64,000 nucleotides of DNA from a marine gamma proteobacterium HTCC2143 (GCA_000169075.1 AAVT01000006.1:126501-190500); one strand, 5' to 3'; positions 54,521-63,377 are shown, numbered from the stretch's first letter. Notes: a model not told the origin generated them from the letters alone. Numbers and translations: made by a program.

Positions 54521-55651
54521 CTAACTTTTTATGGAGTTAATCCTTGGGTCAACTTTCCTTATCACAATTTTTCTAAATTTCTCTTCTATAAAATGGTAAG
54601 ATATTGCTGATATAATAATATTAAGAGCCAATGCAATTAACATTATATACCAGGCGTCAATCGAATATTGGCTTTTAACATATTTCCCTGCCTGTATGGC
54701 TATGAATTGCCACATATAAAAAGAATACGATATTCTTCCAAGATAGTTTATAATTTTACTATTCTTCATTGGTCCAAAGCTAATGTTGTGAAAGTTAAAT
54801 ATTAGCAACCCAAAAAGAGGTATTAGAAAAAAATGTAGCCCCATGTAATGATATCCGCCTTCTGATTGTTCTAAAACTGTTAACCCGAATATTAGAAGAA
54901 AAATAAAAGAGGAAGATTTAAGAATCTTTGGAAATCCATTAAAAGCCCCCTTGAGGCTAAGTAAGTAAAATGAAATACCAATCATAAACTCATTTATTCT
55001 CATGACTGGATTTGAGTAGTAGGTTTTAATATTGTTTCTGGTGCTGTAGCTTTCCCCCAGAATATTAGCAGTGATTATTAGTGATAAGGCTAGCCCAATC
55101 AGCAATAATGCGTGAGGTTTTTTTGCAAATAGAATTATAATTAATGGAAATAAAAAATAAAAGAATGCTTCAACGCTTATACTCCAAGTTCCACCATTAA
55201 TTCCAAGTTGAAACATATTGGGAAAGAACGCCTGTACAGCGAATAAATCATTTATAATAATTCTAGTCCAATCTCCACCTGAATAAGGAGTTTTTGGGGC
55301 AACAAATATAAAATATACAATTGTCGCTACAAAATATATTGGGTATATTCTGGCAAATCTTTTTAAATAAAAATTAAAAATTTCACTTTTTTGTTTAAAA
55401 TCTTTTTTGAGATAAACGTGGCACATTATGTATCCAGACAAAACAAAAAAACCTGTCATGAAGACAGCTCCGTTACTTAAAAATTTATCAACAACTTTTA
55501 AGCCAAAGTTATATCCAAAATGGATTTTACAATGAAACAAAAATACAACAAATGCCGTTACAAAACGAAATGATGTAAGTGTAGATACTTCGTTTTTTAT
55601 GTGGCTATCGTTTACAAAAGAAGAAACTGTTTTTTTATTAAAATGCATCAA
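54521..55651 (-). CDS. Acyltransferase 3 family membrane protein
   Basis: This 376-residue multi-pass membrane O-acyltransferase (OafA/YrhL type) has the N-terminal RFVTAFVVFLFHCKIHF with the active-site-like His in the first helix, then about ten hydrophobic segments. It transfers acyl groups to surface sugars. The gene is strikingly AT-rich compared with its surroundings and uses AAA/ATA-rich codons, a sign of foreign origin. It is on the minus strand and is followed by a truncated RTX gene. Confidence 0.88.
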   Translation of the reverse strand: MMHFNKKTVSSFVNDSHIKNEVSTLTSFRFVTAFVVFLFHCKIHFGYNFGLKVVDKFLSNGAVFMTGFFVLSGYIMCHVYLKKDFKQKSEIFNFYLKRFARIYPIYFVATIVYFIFVAPKTPYSGGDWTRIIINDLFAVQAFFPNMFQLGINGGTWSISVEAFFYFLFPLIIILFAKKPHALLLIGLALSLIITANILGESYSTRNNIKTYYSNPVMRINEFMIGISFYLLSLKGAFNGFPKILKSSSFIFLLIFGLTVLEQSEGGYHYMGLHFFLIPLFGLLIFNFHNISFGPMKNSKIINYLGRISYSFYMWQFIAIQAGKYVKSQYSIDAWYIMLIALALNIIISAISYHFIEEKFRKIVIRKVDPRINSIKS

Positions 55652-55670
55652 AAATTAGATTATCAAAAGG

Positions 55671-56316
55671 TTAAAATATAAAGTCTTCTTGAATAAGAGC
55701 AAATTCTCCTTGTAAATCAATAGCAAAATCACTGTTTTTGTCCTTAACCACAGTGTGACCATTTTCAACTACAAATTCAAATGAATCAAAAGATAAATCC
55801 TCTTCAATTTCTGATAAATTAATCTTGTCAGATCCTTGTTCAAAATCCTCTATTTCATCCATAACATTAATTGAGGAATCTTCTAAAGAAGAATAATTAA
55901 ATGAATCAGCTCCAGATCCACCACTTAATATATCAGCTCCATCATTTCCAGTCAGAGTATCGTTACCATCTCCTCCAATCATAATATCATCATCTCCAAC
56001 TCCAATCAAATTATTGTCACTACTATCTCCATACCAAGTTTTAATATTATTATTGTTAATGAATTTAAGTTTTGTTAAATCAACCACATCTGATCCACCG
56101 GCAAACTCTATAGATTCAATTCTGTGATATTGTTTATCTGAAGTATTATTCTCGTAATAGAACTGGTACTGAACTTTTATACTATCAGTTGAATTATCTT
56201 TAAAGTTGATAATCAAATCAGTTCCACTTCTAGTTAAAATTAAATCATTAATTGTGATTCCTGCTCCAAATATTATTTTATCATTTAAAGCTGCGTCATC
56301 TTCCCCGGTATGTGGT
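55671..56316 (-). pseudogene. Truncated RTX calcium-binding protein fragment
   Basis: The C-terminal part of an RTX protein remains: nonapeptide repeats GGDGNDTLTGNDGADILSGGSGADSF and an M10-type C-terminal domain with EQGSDKINLSE. The open frame extends upstream of the first codon listed (INDLILTRSGTDLIINF) to a stop at about 56316. No N-terminus or signal is present, so it is a 3' fragment. It is AT-rich like the acyltransferase, so both come from the same donor. Confidence 0.8.
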
Positions 56317-56564
56317 CACAAAAGTTTGTTATTTTTTTACGAAGCCAGCAAAACTAGGGTTGTTTTAAATCTACGTAACCAACTGGTAGGGGAGAGAAGG
56401 AGAGAATTTGGGTAAAAAATGGGCAAATTTTTAAGAAAATGGAGAGGATTTCAACAACTGGTAAGGGCAAGTAAAAAGCCTTGAGAACCCACTAACACTG
56501 GGGCTAGAAGGGGTAATTGATTTTAAGAATTAACCCGATTTTCATGAGTTAGAGAAATGTAGAA
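56317..56564. other. Non-coding stretch, left of tRNA-Asn scrap
   Basis: No gene or repeat recognised in this segment, which lies between the RTX fragment and the tRNA-Asn-like scrap. Confidence 0.35.
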
Positions 56565-56612
56565 TGGCTCCCCGGGAAGGATTCGAACCTCCGACCAAGT
56601 GATTAACAGTCC
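56565..56612 (-). repeat. tRNA-Asn(GUU) 3'-half scrap
   Basis: On the minus strand, 56612-56565 reads from the anticodon stem (GGACTGTTAATC, anticodon GTT) through T-arm GGTTCGAATCC to a GCCA end. The 5' half is absent, so it is a non-functional remnant, plausibly an attachment site of another element. Confidence 0.7.
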
Positions 56613-56763
56613 CATTTTATTATAAAACCACAACTATCTAAGATTGATGACAACAATGATATTAGGGCTTTGTAGCTTTTTCTTTGTTGTTGGTTATTCT
56701 GGTTTTTGGTCAAAACTTGTGGCTAAGTGTCCCGTGAGTGTCCCATATAAATGATAAAAATCG

Positions 56764-56988
56764 TTAATTCTTTATGCCTTTGGGGGATTTTGATTTATCG
56801 ATTAACAGCTCCTTTATTTCTTTTTCTATTTCTTTTAAGTCATTCAATGCTTCTTTTTCAGCCGCTTCTTTTTCTTCTAGCTTACGCTGACTATTAAAGG
56901 TTTCATATTTTTCACTTACTATCTTTTTCATTGTATCGCTTTTGATAGTGCCAGCATTATGCAAAACTTTGTAATCATTGAGCTGCTG
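56764..56988 (-). pseudogene. RhuM family C-terminal fragment
   Basis: On the minus strand the frame reads NDYKVLHNAGTIKSDTMKKIVSE, a C-terminal segment resembling RhuM-family proteins, and ends in a Lys/Glu-rich tail. The upstream part is lost exactly where the 213-bp repeat begins (56984), so the IS-related repeat has replaced the 5' portion. Confidence 0.6.
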
Positions 56989-57196
56989 CTCAAGGATAGA
57001 GCTGGTAGGGCATCATGCGATCAGGGGAAATCACGCTAACAATAAGCATTCTAAATACGGGCAATTAATGATCGATGTGCGAGCAATTAGCCTATTTATA
57101 GTAGCTGGCGGCCGCCTCAGCAGCTATGCGGCATTGCTGTACTCCGGGCGGATAGGGTAGAGTGGCCACGAATAGGGCGTTTGTTTTTCCTATACT
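56984..57196 (+). repeat. 213-bp direct repeat, copy B
   Basis: By eye identical to 53972-54184 and 3012 bases away. It has no transposase gene upstream, so it is a solo IS91-element 3' end. It ends with oriIS-like repeat 4. Confidence 0.85.
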
Positions 57197-57197
57197 C
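57110..57197 (+). repeat. oriIS-like repeat copy 4
   Basis: An 88-bp copy, ending GCGTTTGTTTTTCCTATACTC, directly upstream of the serine hydrolase gene. Confidence 0.8.
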
Positions 57198-57291
57198 GCT
57201 CTTTTACTGGGACGAAAAAATAATAGGCCAAGCTAAATTAGTGCGTCCACTCATAATTAACAAACAAATTAAACGAAAAAGGTCTACGATA

Positions 57292-58578
57292 ATGCGACAG
57301 TATTTTACCAGCAAACGCTCCCTGCCTCTCGTGGTTCTAGTCTTCTGCTTGTCTAGCATGACAAGCATTGCAGATGATTTGCCTTGGGCTAGCAACGCTG
57401 AAGAAGTCGGCATGTCTTCAGAAAAGCTAAATCGCATAAACGATGTTATGCAAGGACATATCGACGCGGGTACCATTCAGGGAGCCGTTACCGCCGTCGC
57501 TCGTCGCGGCAAAATAGTTCATCTCGAAACACACGGGCTCATGAATGTACCCGATGGCAAGCCAATGCAGGAAGATGCTCTATTCATAATGATGAGCTCT
57601 ACCAAGCCTATACTCGGTGTAGCAGCCATGATGTTGATAGAGGAAGCATTGATTCACCCTAGCGATCCAGTCAGCAAGTGGATTCCTGAATTCGCAGAGA
57701 TGCAGGTTGCGGTACTGCGTGATCCCACTGATGAAGATATCAGTCCTCCCTTCGTTTCCCCGACCAATATTCCCGAGCATCGCTTAGTGCCTGCCGATCG
57801 CGAGATTACGGTGCATGACATACTCACACATACATCAGGGATCGCTTCTGGCGGCTTGGGTAGCGCTATCTCCGAGGACGCGATTATGTGGTTAGATACA
57901 CGAACTTCGCTTGCCACGAACGTACCGAAGTATGGCGACATTATATTAGATTTTCAGCCAGGAGACCGGTGGCGGTATAGCCCGGCCACTGCACTGGAGG
58001 TAATCGCACGAATCATTGAAATCGAATCTGGGCTCACTTTTGACGAATTCGTAAAGCGACGAATATTCGAGCCGCTCGGTATGAATGACACATGGTGGAA
58101 CGTGCCTGAAGAGTACCAAGATCGTCTTATCGATATAGTAGGCAGTGATATTGCTACCCCGCCCAATTCGGCTATCTATGATACGAGCCATTCAACTTAT
58201 TTCGGGGCTTCCTATGGGCTGAAGAGCACAGCAGGCGACTATCTGCGCTTCGAGCAGATGCTGGTAAATGGAGGAGAGCTCTTCGGCAATAGGCTGTTAA
58301 AGCCTCAAACTATAGAGTTGATGGCGAGCAATAAAGTGGGAGATTTATTTAATGCCATGCCAGGGGTTAGTGAGCAAGGGTTTGGTTACACCGTGGCCAC
58401 TACTGAGGAATCTAACGAGCGGCGTTCAAAAGGAGCATTTGGTTGGGGTGGTGCGTTAGGGACGCGTTCTTGGAGTGACCCGGCGGAAGAACTCACTGGA
58501 GTCATCATGATTCAGCAACCAGTGCCAGCGGTCCAGAGAGATTTCGAGGACGCGGTACACCAGGCGCTTATAAACTAG
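57292..58578 (+). CDS. Serine hydrolase (beta-lactamase class C family), exported
   Basis: This 428-residue protein has a signal peptide (SLPLVVLVFCLSSMTSIA). The class C-like active site has Ser-x-x-Lys as MSSTKPI, a Tyr-x-x motif YSPAT and a GWGGALGT motif (in place of KTG). It hydrolyses esters or beta-lactam-like substrates in the periplasm; true beta-lactamase activity is doubtful because the KTG motif differs. The start at 57292 gives the signal peptide; the longer frame runs into the repeat. It follows oriIS-like repeat 4 by 94 bases. Confidence 0.85.
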   Translation: MRQYFTSKRSLPLVVLVFCLSSMTSIADDLPWASNAEEVGMSSEKLNRINDVMQGHIDAGTIQGAVTAVARRGKIVHLETHGLMNVPDGKPMQEDALFIMMSSTKPILGVAAMMLIEEALIHPSDPVSKWIPEFAEMQVAVLRDPTDEDISPPFVSPTNIPEHRLVPADREITVHDILTHTSGIASGGLGSAISEDAIMWLDTRTSLATNVPKYGDIILDFQPGDRWRYSPATALEVIARIIEIESGLTFDEFVKRRIFEPLGMNDTWWNVPEEYQDRLIDIVGSDIATPPNSAIYDTSHSTYFGASYGLKSTAGDYLRFEQMLVNGGELFGNRLLKPQTIELMASNKVGDLFNAMPGVSEQGFGYTVATTEESNERRSKGAFGWGGALGTRSWSDPAEELTGVIMIQQPVPAVQRDFEDAVHQALIN

Positions 58579-58752
58579 CGAGAAATATTTAGGAGTGCTG
58601 ATAGTTTTACTAAACTATAGGCACCCGTTCCATTGACGCTTGAGCTGTCCCTTTCTTTTTTATTACTTTGCTTTCAGTGCTGAGATTGAGAGCTTCAGTG
58701 GACTTCTGAATAGTTAAAAATTAGATAAATTTAGACAATAGAGGAACTGCAC

Positions 58753-58866
58753 ATGGGGAAAATACTTATCAACTGCCTGTCTCTGATATTATTGATAAGT
58801 GTTGACTTCGCTGTTGCGCAATCAATTGACACAGAGCGAGGAGAATTATCCTGTGCGAGCAATTAG
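58753..58866 (+). pseudogene. Signal-peptide gene truncated by repeat 5
   Basis: It starts MGKILINCLSLILLISVDF, a signal-peptide-like sequence (37 residues), but its open frame runs into the repeat at 58852 and stops after a few repeat-encoded residues. The rest of the gene is absent. Confidence 0.6.
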
Positions 58867-58966
58867 CCTATTTATAGTAGTTGGCGGCGCAGCTTTGCGG
58901 CATTGCCGTACTCCGGGCGGATAGGGTAGAGTGGCCACGAATAGGGCGTTTGTTTTACCTATACTC
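58852..58966 (+). repeat. oriIS-like repeat copy 5 with extended left end
   Basis: A 115-bp copy carrying the TGTGCGAGCAATTAGCC left extension shared with copies 3 and 4, and a four-base internal deletion. It interrupts the small gene starting at 58753. Confidence 0.8.
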
Positions 58967-59227
58967 CCAAGAGATTAATTATTTTTCAGCAAGTCTCATT
59001 TAACTAATACAACAACCCAAATAAACGTAAGTAAAGCAAGCAGCCAAATCACCTCTGCCCGACTTTTAAATTTCCTAGGTGAGTACCCCGGCCGTCTGTA
59101 AGACACTAGATCATTAGCTATTGAGACATTGACCAACCACTACCGAAAGACTGTCATTCAAACGTTCAAATTCAAAAAAAGCCCAGTTGGGGTACTTTTG
59201 AAATTCGGAATAAATGCGCTTTAAAAT
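58967..59227. other. Non-coding, left half of a 70-bp repeat pair
   Basis: 59042-59112 matches 59400-59470 imperfectly (both read CCAAA-TCACC-TGCCC ... TTTAAAT-TCCTA-GTGA). The pair flanks the IS91-like remnant below and may be parts of its ends. Confidence 0.5.
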
Positions 59228-59380
59228 TACTATCCTCTTGATATTTCCGTGTGCCCTTTGTGTGGGGGCATCATGCGTGTCATCGCCGACATCATTGACC
59301 CAGACATAATCCAAAAGATCCTCGATCACATCGATGCACAACCACCACCGATTAAAACTACTACAGCTATTCAATCCTAA
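59228..59380 (+). pseudogene. IS91-type transposase C-terminal remnant
   Basis: The translated end reads LDISVCPLCGGIMRVIADI then DPDIIQKILDHIDAQ, which parallels the C-terminus of the intact transposase (VTICNRCGGAVKIIACIEDPSV in pieces) but from a different lineage. The rest of the gene is missing. Confidence 0.8.
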
Positions 59381-59399
59381 AACATGCCTGGATGAACAA

Positions 59400-59470
59400 G
59401 CCAAAATCACCCCTGCCCATCCTTTAAATCTCCTAAGTGATCAACCCAACAGTTTGTAAGCCAGCAGATC
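59400..59470. repeat. Imperfect 70-bp direct repeat partner
   Basis: It resembles 59042-59112 and brackets the IS91-type remnant on its right side. Confidence 0.5.
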
Positions 59471-59520
59471 AGTACCACTACGGATATTGACCATTAAAAG
59501 GATCACCACGTCACGGCGTC

Positions 59521-59814
59521 TCAAATTTGAATGATCTTCAGCAATGACGATACATGACCGTTCTTCGGAAAATGTGGTTTATTTCCCTTATCTTCTGTCT
59601 CGGGCTCAGGAAAAGCGAAAAGAATCCCAAGACCGAGCGATCTTGAGTGGTTAGATTTGATGGTCTGTTTACGTGCTCGGCTATTTATGAGGAGTTGTTG
59701 CTTCAAGAGCAGATTCTCAGCAATGACGGCACGATATCCACCTAGCTGGATCAGCTTAGCCAGGGCAGAGAATAGGTGTAAAAAGAGCAGAAAAACGCGG
59801 TTCATATTGAGCAA
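59521..59814 (-). pseudogene. Integrase-core transposase N-terminal remnant
   Basis: It starts MLNMNRVFLLFLHLFSALAK and continues LGGYRAVIAENLLLKQQLLINSRARK, the beginning of a family of DDE integrase-core transposases. The sequence then degenerates, and no catalytic part follows. It is a broken insertion sequence. Confidence 0.65.
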
Positions 59815-59940
59815 CGTAGTACTTTGTCAGCTATGGCAACAAGCGCTAAGCGTCGGATAGTATTGGAGAATTAGTAATTCGCCAGGCACAGGTCAAAAGT
59901 AGCTACAAAAGCCGGTTCAAAATTCGATACAATTCAACAC

Positions 59941-60594
59941 TTACCGCGCCAATTGATCGACTCTTGCACAAATCCGCTCATGTAACGCCGGGGTTGCGTC
60001 GGCGGCAAAGGTCAGGAGCATGCCGATCAAGGCTTGCTGACGATACTCCTTTAGATCAATGTAACCGCTAACCCAGTCCTGCCTTGCTAGTCGCTGGGAA
60101 CCAAACAGCTGCTGCGCAAGCCAGCGACTATCCAATTGACCTCGTAGGTAACCGTGTTCTAGAGCGCGGTCACAAAGCCTCTGAGCCACATTTACGGATT
60201 TTTTGAATATGCCATCGTTCATTTCATGTTCAAAGAGCCCAAGACGTTCGCCCCCCAAGAACGCCGCCCTATAAAAAGTCTCATCGGCCCCATAGAGAGA
60301 AAGCAGGTTGTTGATGAAGGTCTCCGATGCGGCAATGGGGTCTACCAGCGTAGGTTTGGCCAATGCCTCATCGATTCGATCGACCAACCCTCTGAACAAC
60401 TCGAGCACTATGTCGTTCTTCTTCCCGAACAAATTGTGCACGGTTGGGATTGTGACCCCAGATCTCGCTGCTAGCTGACTGATTGTCAGTGCATCAAAAC
60501 CCTCTGTAGCAATCAGATTTCTGGCAACGGCAAGGATCTTTTGCTTTCGAAGTTCCTTATTCGCCTGACGCGTTACTTGTCCCTTGGCTACCAC
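59941..60594 (-). CDS. TetR family regulator (PhyH module)
   Basis: This 217-residue TetR protein has the helix-turn-helix FDALTISQLAARSGVTIPTVHNLFGKKND and a ligand domain. The GTG start at 60594 is chosen because AGGAGG precedes it; the longer frame has a TTG start without a ribosome-binding site. It is divergent from the PhyH gene with a palindromic AT-rich site between them. Confidence 0.85.
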   Translation of the reverse strand: MVAKGQVTRQANKELRKQKILAVARNLIATEGFDALTISQLAARSGVTIPTVHNLFGKKNDIVLELFRGLVDRIDEALAKPTLVDPIAASETFINNLLSLYGADETFYRAAFLGGERLGLFEHEMNDGIFKKSVNVAQRLCDRALEHGYLRGQLDSRWLAQQLFGSQRLARQDWVSGYIDLKEYRQQALIGMLLTFAADATPALHERICARVDQLAR

Positions 60595-60633
60595 GATGCC
60601 TCCTAAAGTTCTGATCATATAAGTTTTTGACAA

Positions 60634-60666
60634 CAGTTTTTATTATACATAAAATATGAAAAACTG
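60634..60666. promoter_or_regulatory. Inverted repeat between TetR and PhyH genes
   Basis: CAGTTTTT (60634-60641) and AAAAACTG (60659-60666) form an inverted repeat with a 17-base spacer; AT pairs next to them extend it partly. It is a candidate TetR operator or overlapping promoter pair. Confidence 0.5.
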
Positions 60667-60701
60667 CCTAGGCTCCAATAACGCTAATAGAGGAAGTCCC
60701 A

Positions 60702-61877
60702 ATGAACCGACCACACTATATGGAATCAATCGAAGCCTGCGCGACACATTACGGTGATGACGCCGATGCCATGCGGGAATTTCTGCTCGCCGGACATGAG
60801 CGCGCCATGGAACTCGACAATCGCGGCCCCATTGCCTTTGACGACCAGGGCAACTTAGAGCCCCATATTTTGGCCGCCTACAGAAAGTACGGATTCTACG
60901 TTTTCACCGGTGTTCTGAATGCAGACGAACTCAAGGATATCGACGACGATCTTACGTCCATGAAAATGAGCTTCCCCGCTGGTCCCGGTGAAAAACTCAC
61001 TGCGGATGGGGCCCCTGCACTAGGGGCAGATTGCACAGCGCCGAACTTGGTTTGGTCAAAGCCTTTGGGCGATCCTCTGGGAGGTTCAGCGCTAGCTAAT
61101 GGACGCCATCAGGTGAAGCTCCATGAGCCCAAGGCCGCCGCCAACGCGCCGGAGTGGGCGCCGTTTATCCTGCTGGGTTCTCTCCAATTTTCGGAAGCTT
61201 GCCTTCGAGTCTATGGGCACCCTCAGTTATTGGAGGTTGCCGAAGCCATCAATGGCAAGGACTTCTCTCCCTTCAATGAAACGCTTTTCATCAAAGAACC
61301 CGGAATTGGTGCCGCCGTATCCTGGCACCAAGATGGTACGACCCACTGGGACAGTGAGGCCTTTGACGAAGACATTCACGGCTTCAATTTTATGGCTCAG
61401 CTTTATGGCAGCACCGCGGTGAACGGTGTCTGGGTTTTACCAGGAAGTCATAAAGTCGGAAAGGTCGACATCAAGAAGCTGGTTGAGGAATCGGGAAGCG
61501 AACGCATAAAGGGAACGGTTCCCCTTGTCTGCGATGCCGGAGATGTAATTATGTGCAACCGGCAGCTTGTGCACGGCTCATTCGCCAATACAGGTTTCGA
61601 ACCGCGCATTACCGTGAACATGGGCTTCCACCGACGCAGTTCGGTTCTCGACGTTATGGGAGCAGGTACACACAACGAAGCGCAAGTCTTCGATGACACT
61701 CTCATATCAAAACGGTCCGAGGTTATCGGTTACGGAATCGACGCTCGACGGCAACGCTTTCCTGACGAGACGCCTTACAAGTATCAACCGTTTCTGGAAA
61801 AAGGCTTAAGCTATACATGGAACTCAGACGCCAAAGCCTCACTCCGTGACTACAATGCAATGGATCTAAGCATCTAG
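60702..61877 (+). CDS. Phytanoyl-CoA dioxygenase-like (PhyH) enzyme
   Basis: This 391-residue Fe(II)/2-oxoglutarate dioxygenase has iron ligands His209 and Asp211 (SWHQDGTTHW) and His291 (QLVHGSFANTG), with Arg302 for 2-oxoglutarate. PhyH relatives hydroxylate fatty acyl-CoA or natural products. It is divergent from the TetR gene and is followed by a 2-hydroxyacid dehydrogenase that could oxidise the product. The gene is relatively GC-rich versus the AT-rich part of the island. Confidence 0.9.
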   Translation: MNRPHYMESIEACATHYGDDADAMREFLLAGHERAMELDNRGPIAFDDQGNLEPHILAAYRKYGFYVFTGVLNADELKDIDDDLTSMKMSFPAGPGEKLTADGAPALGADCTAPNLVWSKPLGDPLGGSALANGRHQVKLHEPKAAANAPEWAPFILLGSLQFSEACLRVYGHPQLLEVAEAINGKDFSPFNETLFIKEPGIGAAVSWHQDGTTHWDSEAFDEDIHGFNFMAQLYGSTAVNGVWVLPGSHKVGKVDIKKLVEESGSERIKGTVPLVCDAGDVIMCNRQLVHGSFANTGFEPRITVNMGFHRRSSVLDVMGAGTHNEAQVFDDTLISKRSEVIGYGIDARRQRFPDETPYKYQPFLEKGLSYTWNSDAKASLRDYNAMDLSI

Positions 61878-61982
61878 AGCCAGAGCCCAGAGCCCAGAGC
61901 CCAGTAACGATACATCCAGCGGAGTGCGCAACCGAAGATTTAAAGGCACTCTTTATTCACTCATTTAGAAACGAGTACCCCG

Positions 61983-62921
61983 ATGACCGCCTCAGCCCCA
62001 GTCCTAGCCATGCACCCCCTAATGCAGACCTTGTTTCCAGAGTCTCCTGCACGCTGGAACTGGATCCAACCCAGCGAAAATATTGACGCAACCATCGAGC
62101 GGCACGGTAGCGATGTCGAAATTCTTCTCTCAGCCAGCATTGAAAAGCTCGACAAAGCCATGCTGGCGCGGTTTCCGAACCTGAGAATGATCGCCTCCAT
62201 ATCGGCAGGATTCAGTAACATTGACCTTGAGGAGTGCCGAAGCCGTGGAATCGCAGTGACAAACGCGCCAGGCATGAATTCAGGCGACGTCGCTGATCTG
62301 GCCGTCACCCTTCTTACGAGCCTGCTGCTGCGTATACCGCAATCACAGTCATACATAATGAACGACCAATGGATCGGTAAAACACCGCCACTGCGTCATT
62401 CACTTCGCAACATGCCCGTTGGTATCGTCGGGCTTGGCTCCATTGGCCGCGACGTTGTTACGCGCTTGACCCCGTTCGGACTCAACCTCAAATGGTGGGG
62501 CCCGCGCCCAAAACCTGACGTGGACCTGCCCTACGTTGATACTGTTAAAGCTTTAGCAGAGGAGTGTCGCGGACTCATTGTGTGCTGTCGTCCAGACGAT
62601 TCCAATCGGCACCTCATTAACCAGGACATTCTTAACTGCCTCGGCCCAGCGGGAGTTTTGGTCAACGTATCCCGGGGCAGCGTTGTCGACGAATCCGCGC
62701 TAATCGACGCCTTGAAGTCAAATCGATTAGGGGGTGCCGGTCTCGACGTCTTCGACCCTGAGCCGACTAGTAGCGCCCGTTGGAGTGGTGTGCCGAACGT
62801 CATTCTCACGCCACACCAGGGCGGCTCCACCTACGAGACGTTATTCGCCCAAGCACAGCTAGCGCAATCGAATATTGAGAACTTTCTCGACGGGAAAGCA
62901 GTCCACTCTAGTGTGCTTTAG
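61983..62921 (+). CDS. D-isomer specific 2-hydroxyacid dehydrogenase
   Basis: This 312-residue NAD(P)-dependent dehydrogenase has the Rossmann motif VGLGSIGRDV (149-158) and catalytic residues Arg231 (NVSRGSVVDE), Glu260 (FDPEP) and His278 (TPHQGG). It interconverts 2-keto and D-2-hydroxy acids. It lies 105 bases after the PhyH gene and is likely part of the same pathway, such as alpha-oxidation of a branched acid. The gap contains a short CAGAGCC tandem repeat (about 61875-61903). Confidence 0.92.
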   Translation: MTASAPVLAMHPLMQTLFPESPARWNWIQPSENIDATIERHGSDVEILLSASIEKLDKAMLARFPNLRMIASISAGFSNIDLEECRSRGIAVTNAPGMNSGDVADLAVTLLTSLLLRIPQSQSYIMNDQWIGKTPPLRHSLRNMPVGIVGLGSIGRDVVTRLTPFGLNLKWWGPRPKPDVDLPYVDTVKALAEECRGLIVCCRPDDSNRHLINQDILNCLGPAGVLVNVSRGSVVDESALIDALKSNRLGGAGLDVFDPEPTSSARWSGVPNVILTPHQGGSTYETLFAQAQLAQSNIENFLDGKAVHSSVL

Positions 62922-63289
62922 CGTCACGGCCAGGCTTTAAGTTCTCGGTATAAGGGCGGCTCAGATGAAACGTATGCTAGGGCCAAGCAGCGTACTAAAT
63001 TACATCTCGAGTGCATTGATGGCACTTGTTCTGTCCTGTTACCTCAGCCAGTTTGTAGCAAGCCGCAGTGGGCGACTTAACGCTAGGTGGCAGTTTTAAG
63101 GGGCTAGCTATTGGTTCAAGGTTACGGCTGCTTAATCCTAGTGTGCCAGTCCAAATGGACGTTGGAGTTTTCATCGACCTGTAGTGATCATTCAAACAAG
63201 ATCTAAAATACTTTAACCAATACATCAGCGCCTTCGCCGAGAACATAGGCATAGGGTGGCTGATGCTTATGGAGTTTAATCGGACTGGC
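62922..63289. other. Non-coding with possible small ORF
   Basis: A 44-codon frame at 62965-63099 (starts MKRMLGPSSVLNYISSA) has no recognised family. A separate frame around 63187 runs into repeat 6 but has no ribosome-binding site. No other gene. Confidence 0.35.
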
Positions 63290-63377
63290 GGCCGCCTCCG
63301 TAGCTATGCGGCATTACCGTACTCCGGGCGGATAGGGTAGAGAGGCCACGAATAGGGCGTTTATTTTTCCTATACTC
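63290..63377 (+). repeat. oriIS-like repeat copy 6
   Basis: An 88-bp copy with several changes and end GCGTTTATTTTTCCTATACTC. It lies 189 bases inside the right att repeat and abuts a gene fragment. Confidence 0.8.

Noticed and set aside
57100..57160. Shared C-terminal peptide tail (YSGRIG then stop) encoded by several repeat copies
   Set aside because: ORFs entering the repeat in one frame end in the same peptide, but differences between copies change amino acids freely, so the repeat is conserved as DNA, not as protein.
61875..61903. Short CAGAGCC tandem repeat
   Set aside because: A few copies only, in a gap between genes; too short to interpret.
51145..63377. Integron attC array
   Set aside because: The repeats share one orientation and separate genes as attC sites do, but they lack GTTRRRY/RYYYAAC core sites, cargo genes lie on both strands, and there is no intI. 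The ends fit IS91/ISCR oriIS better.
51145..63377. CRISPR array
   Set aside because: Repeats of 88 bp are spaced by hundreds to thousands of bases with genes between them; no regular short spacers and no cas genes.
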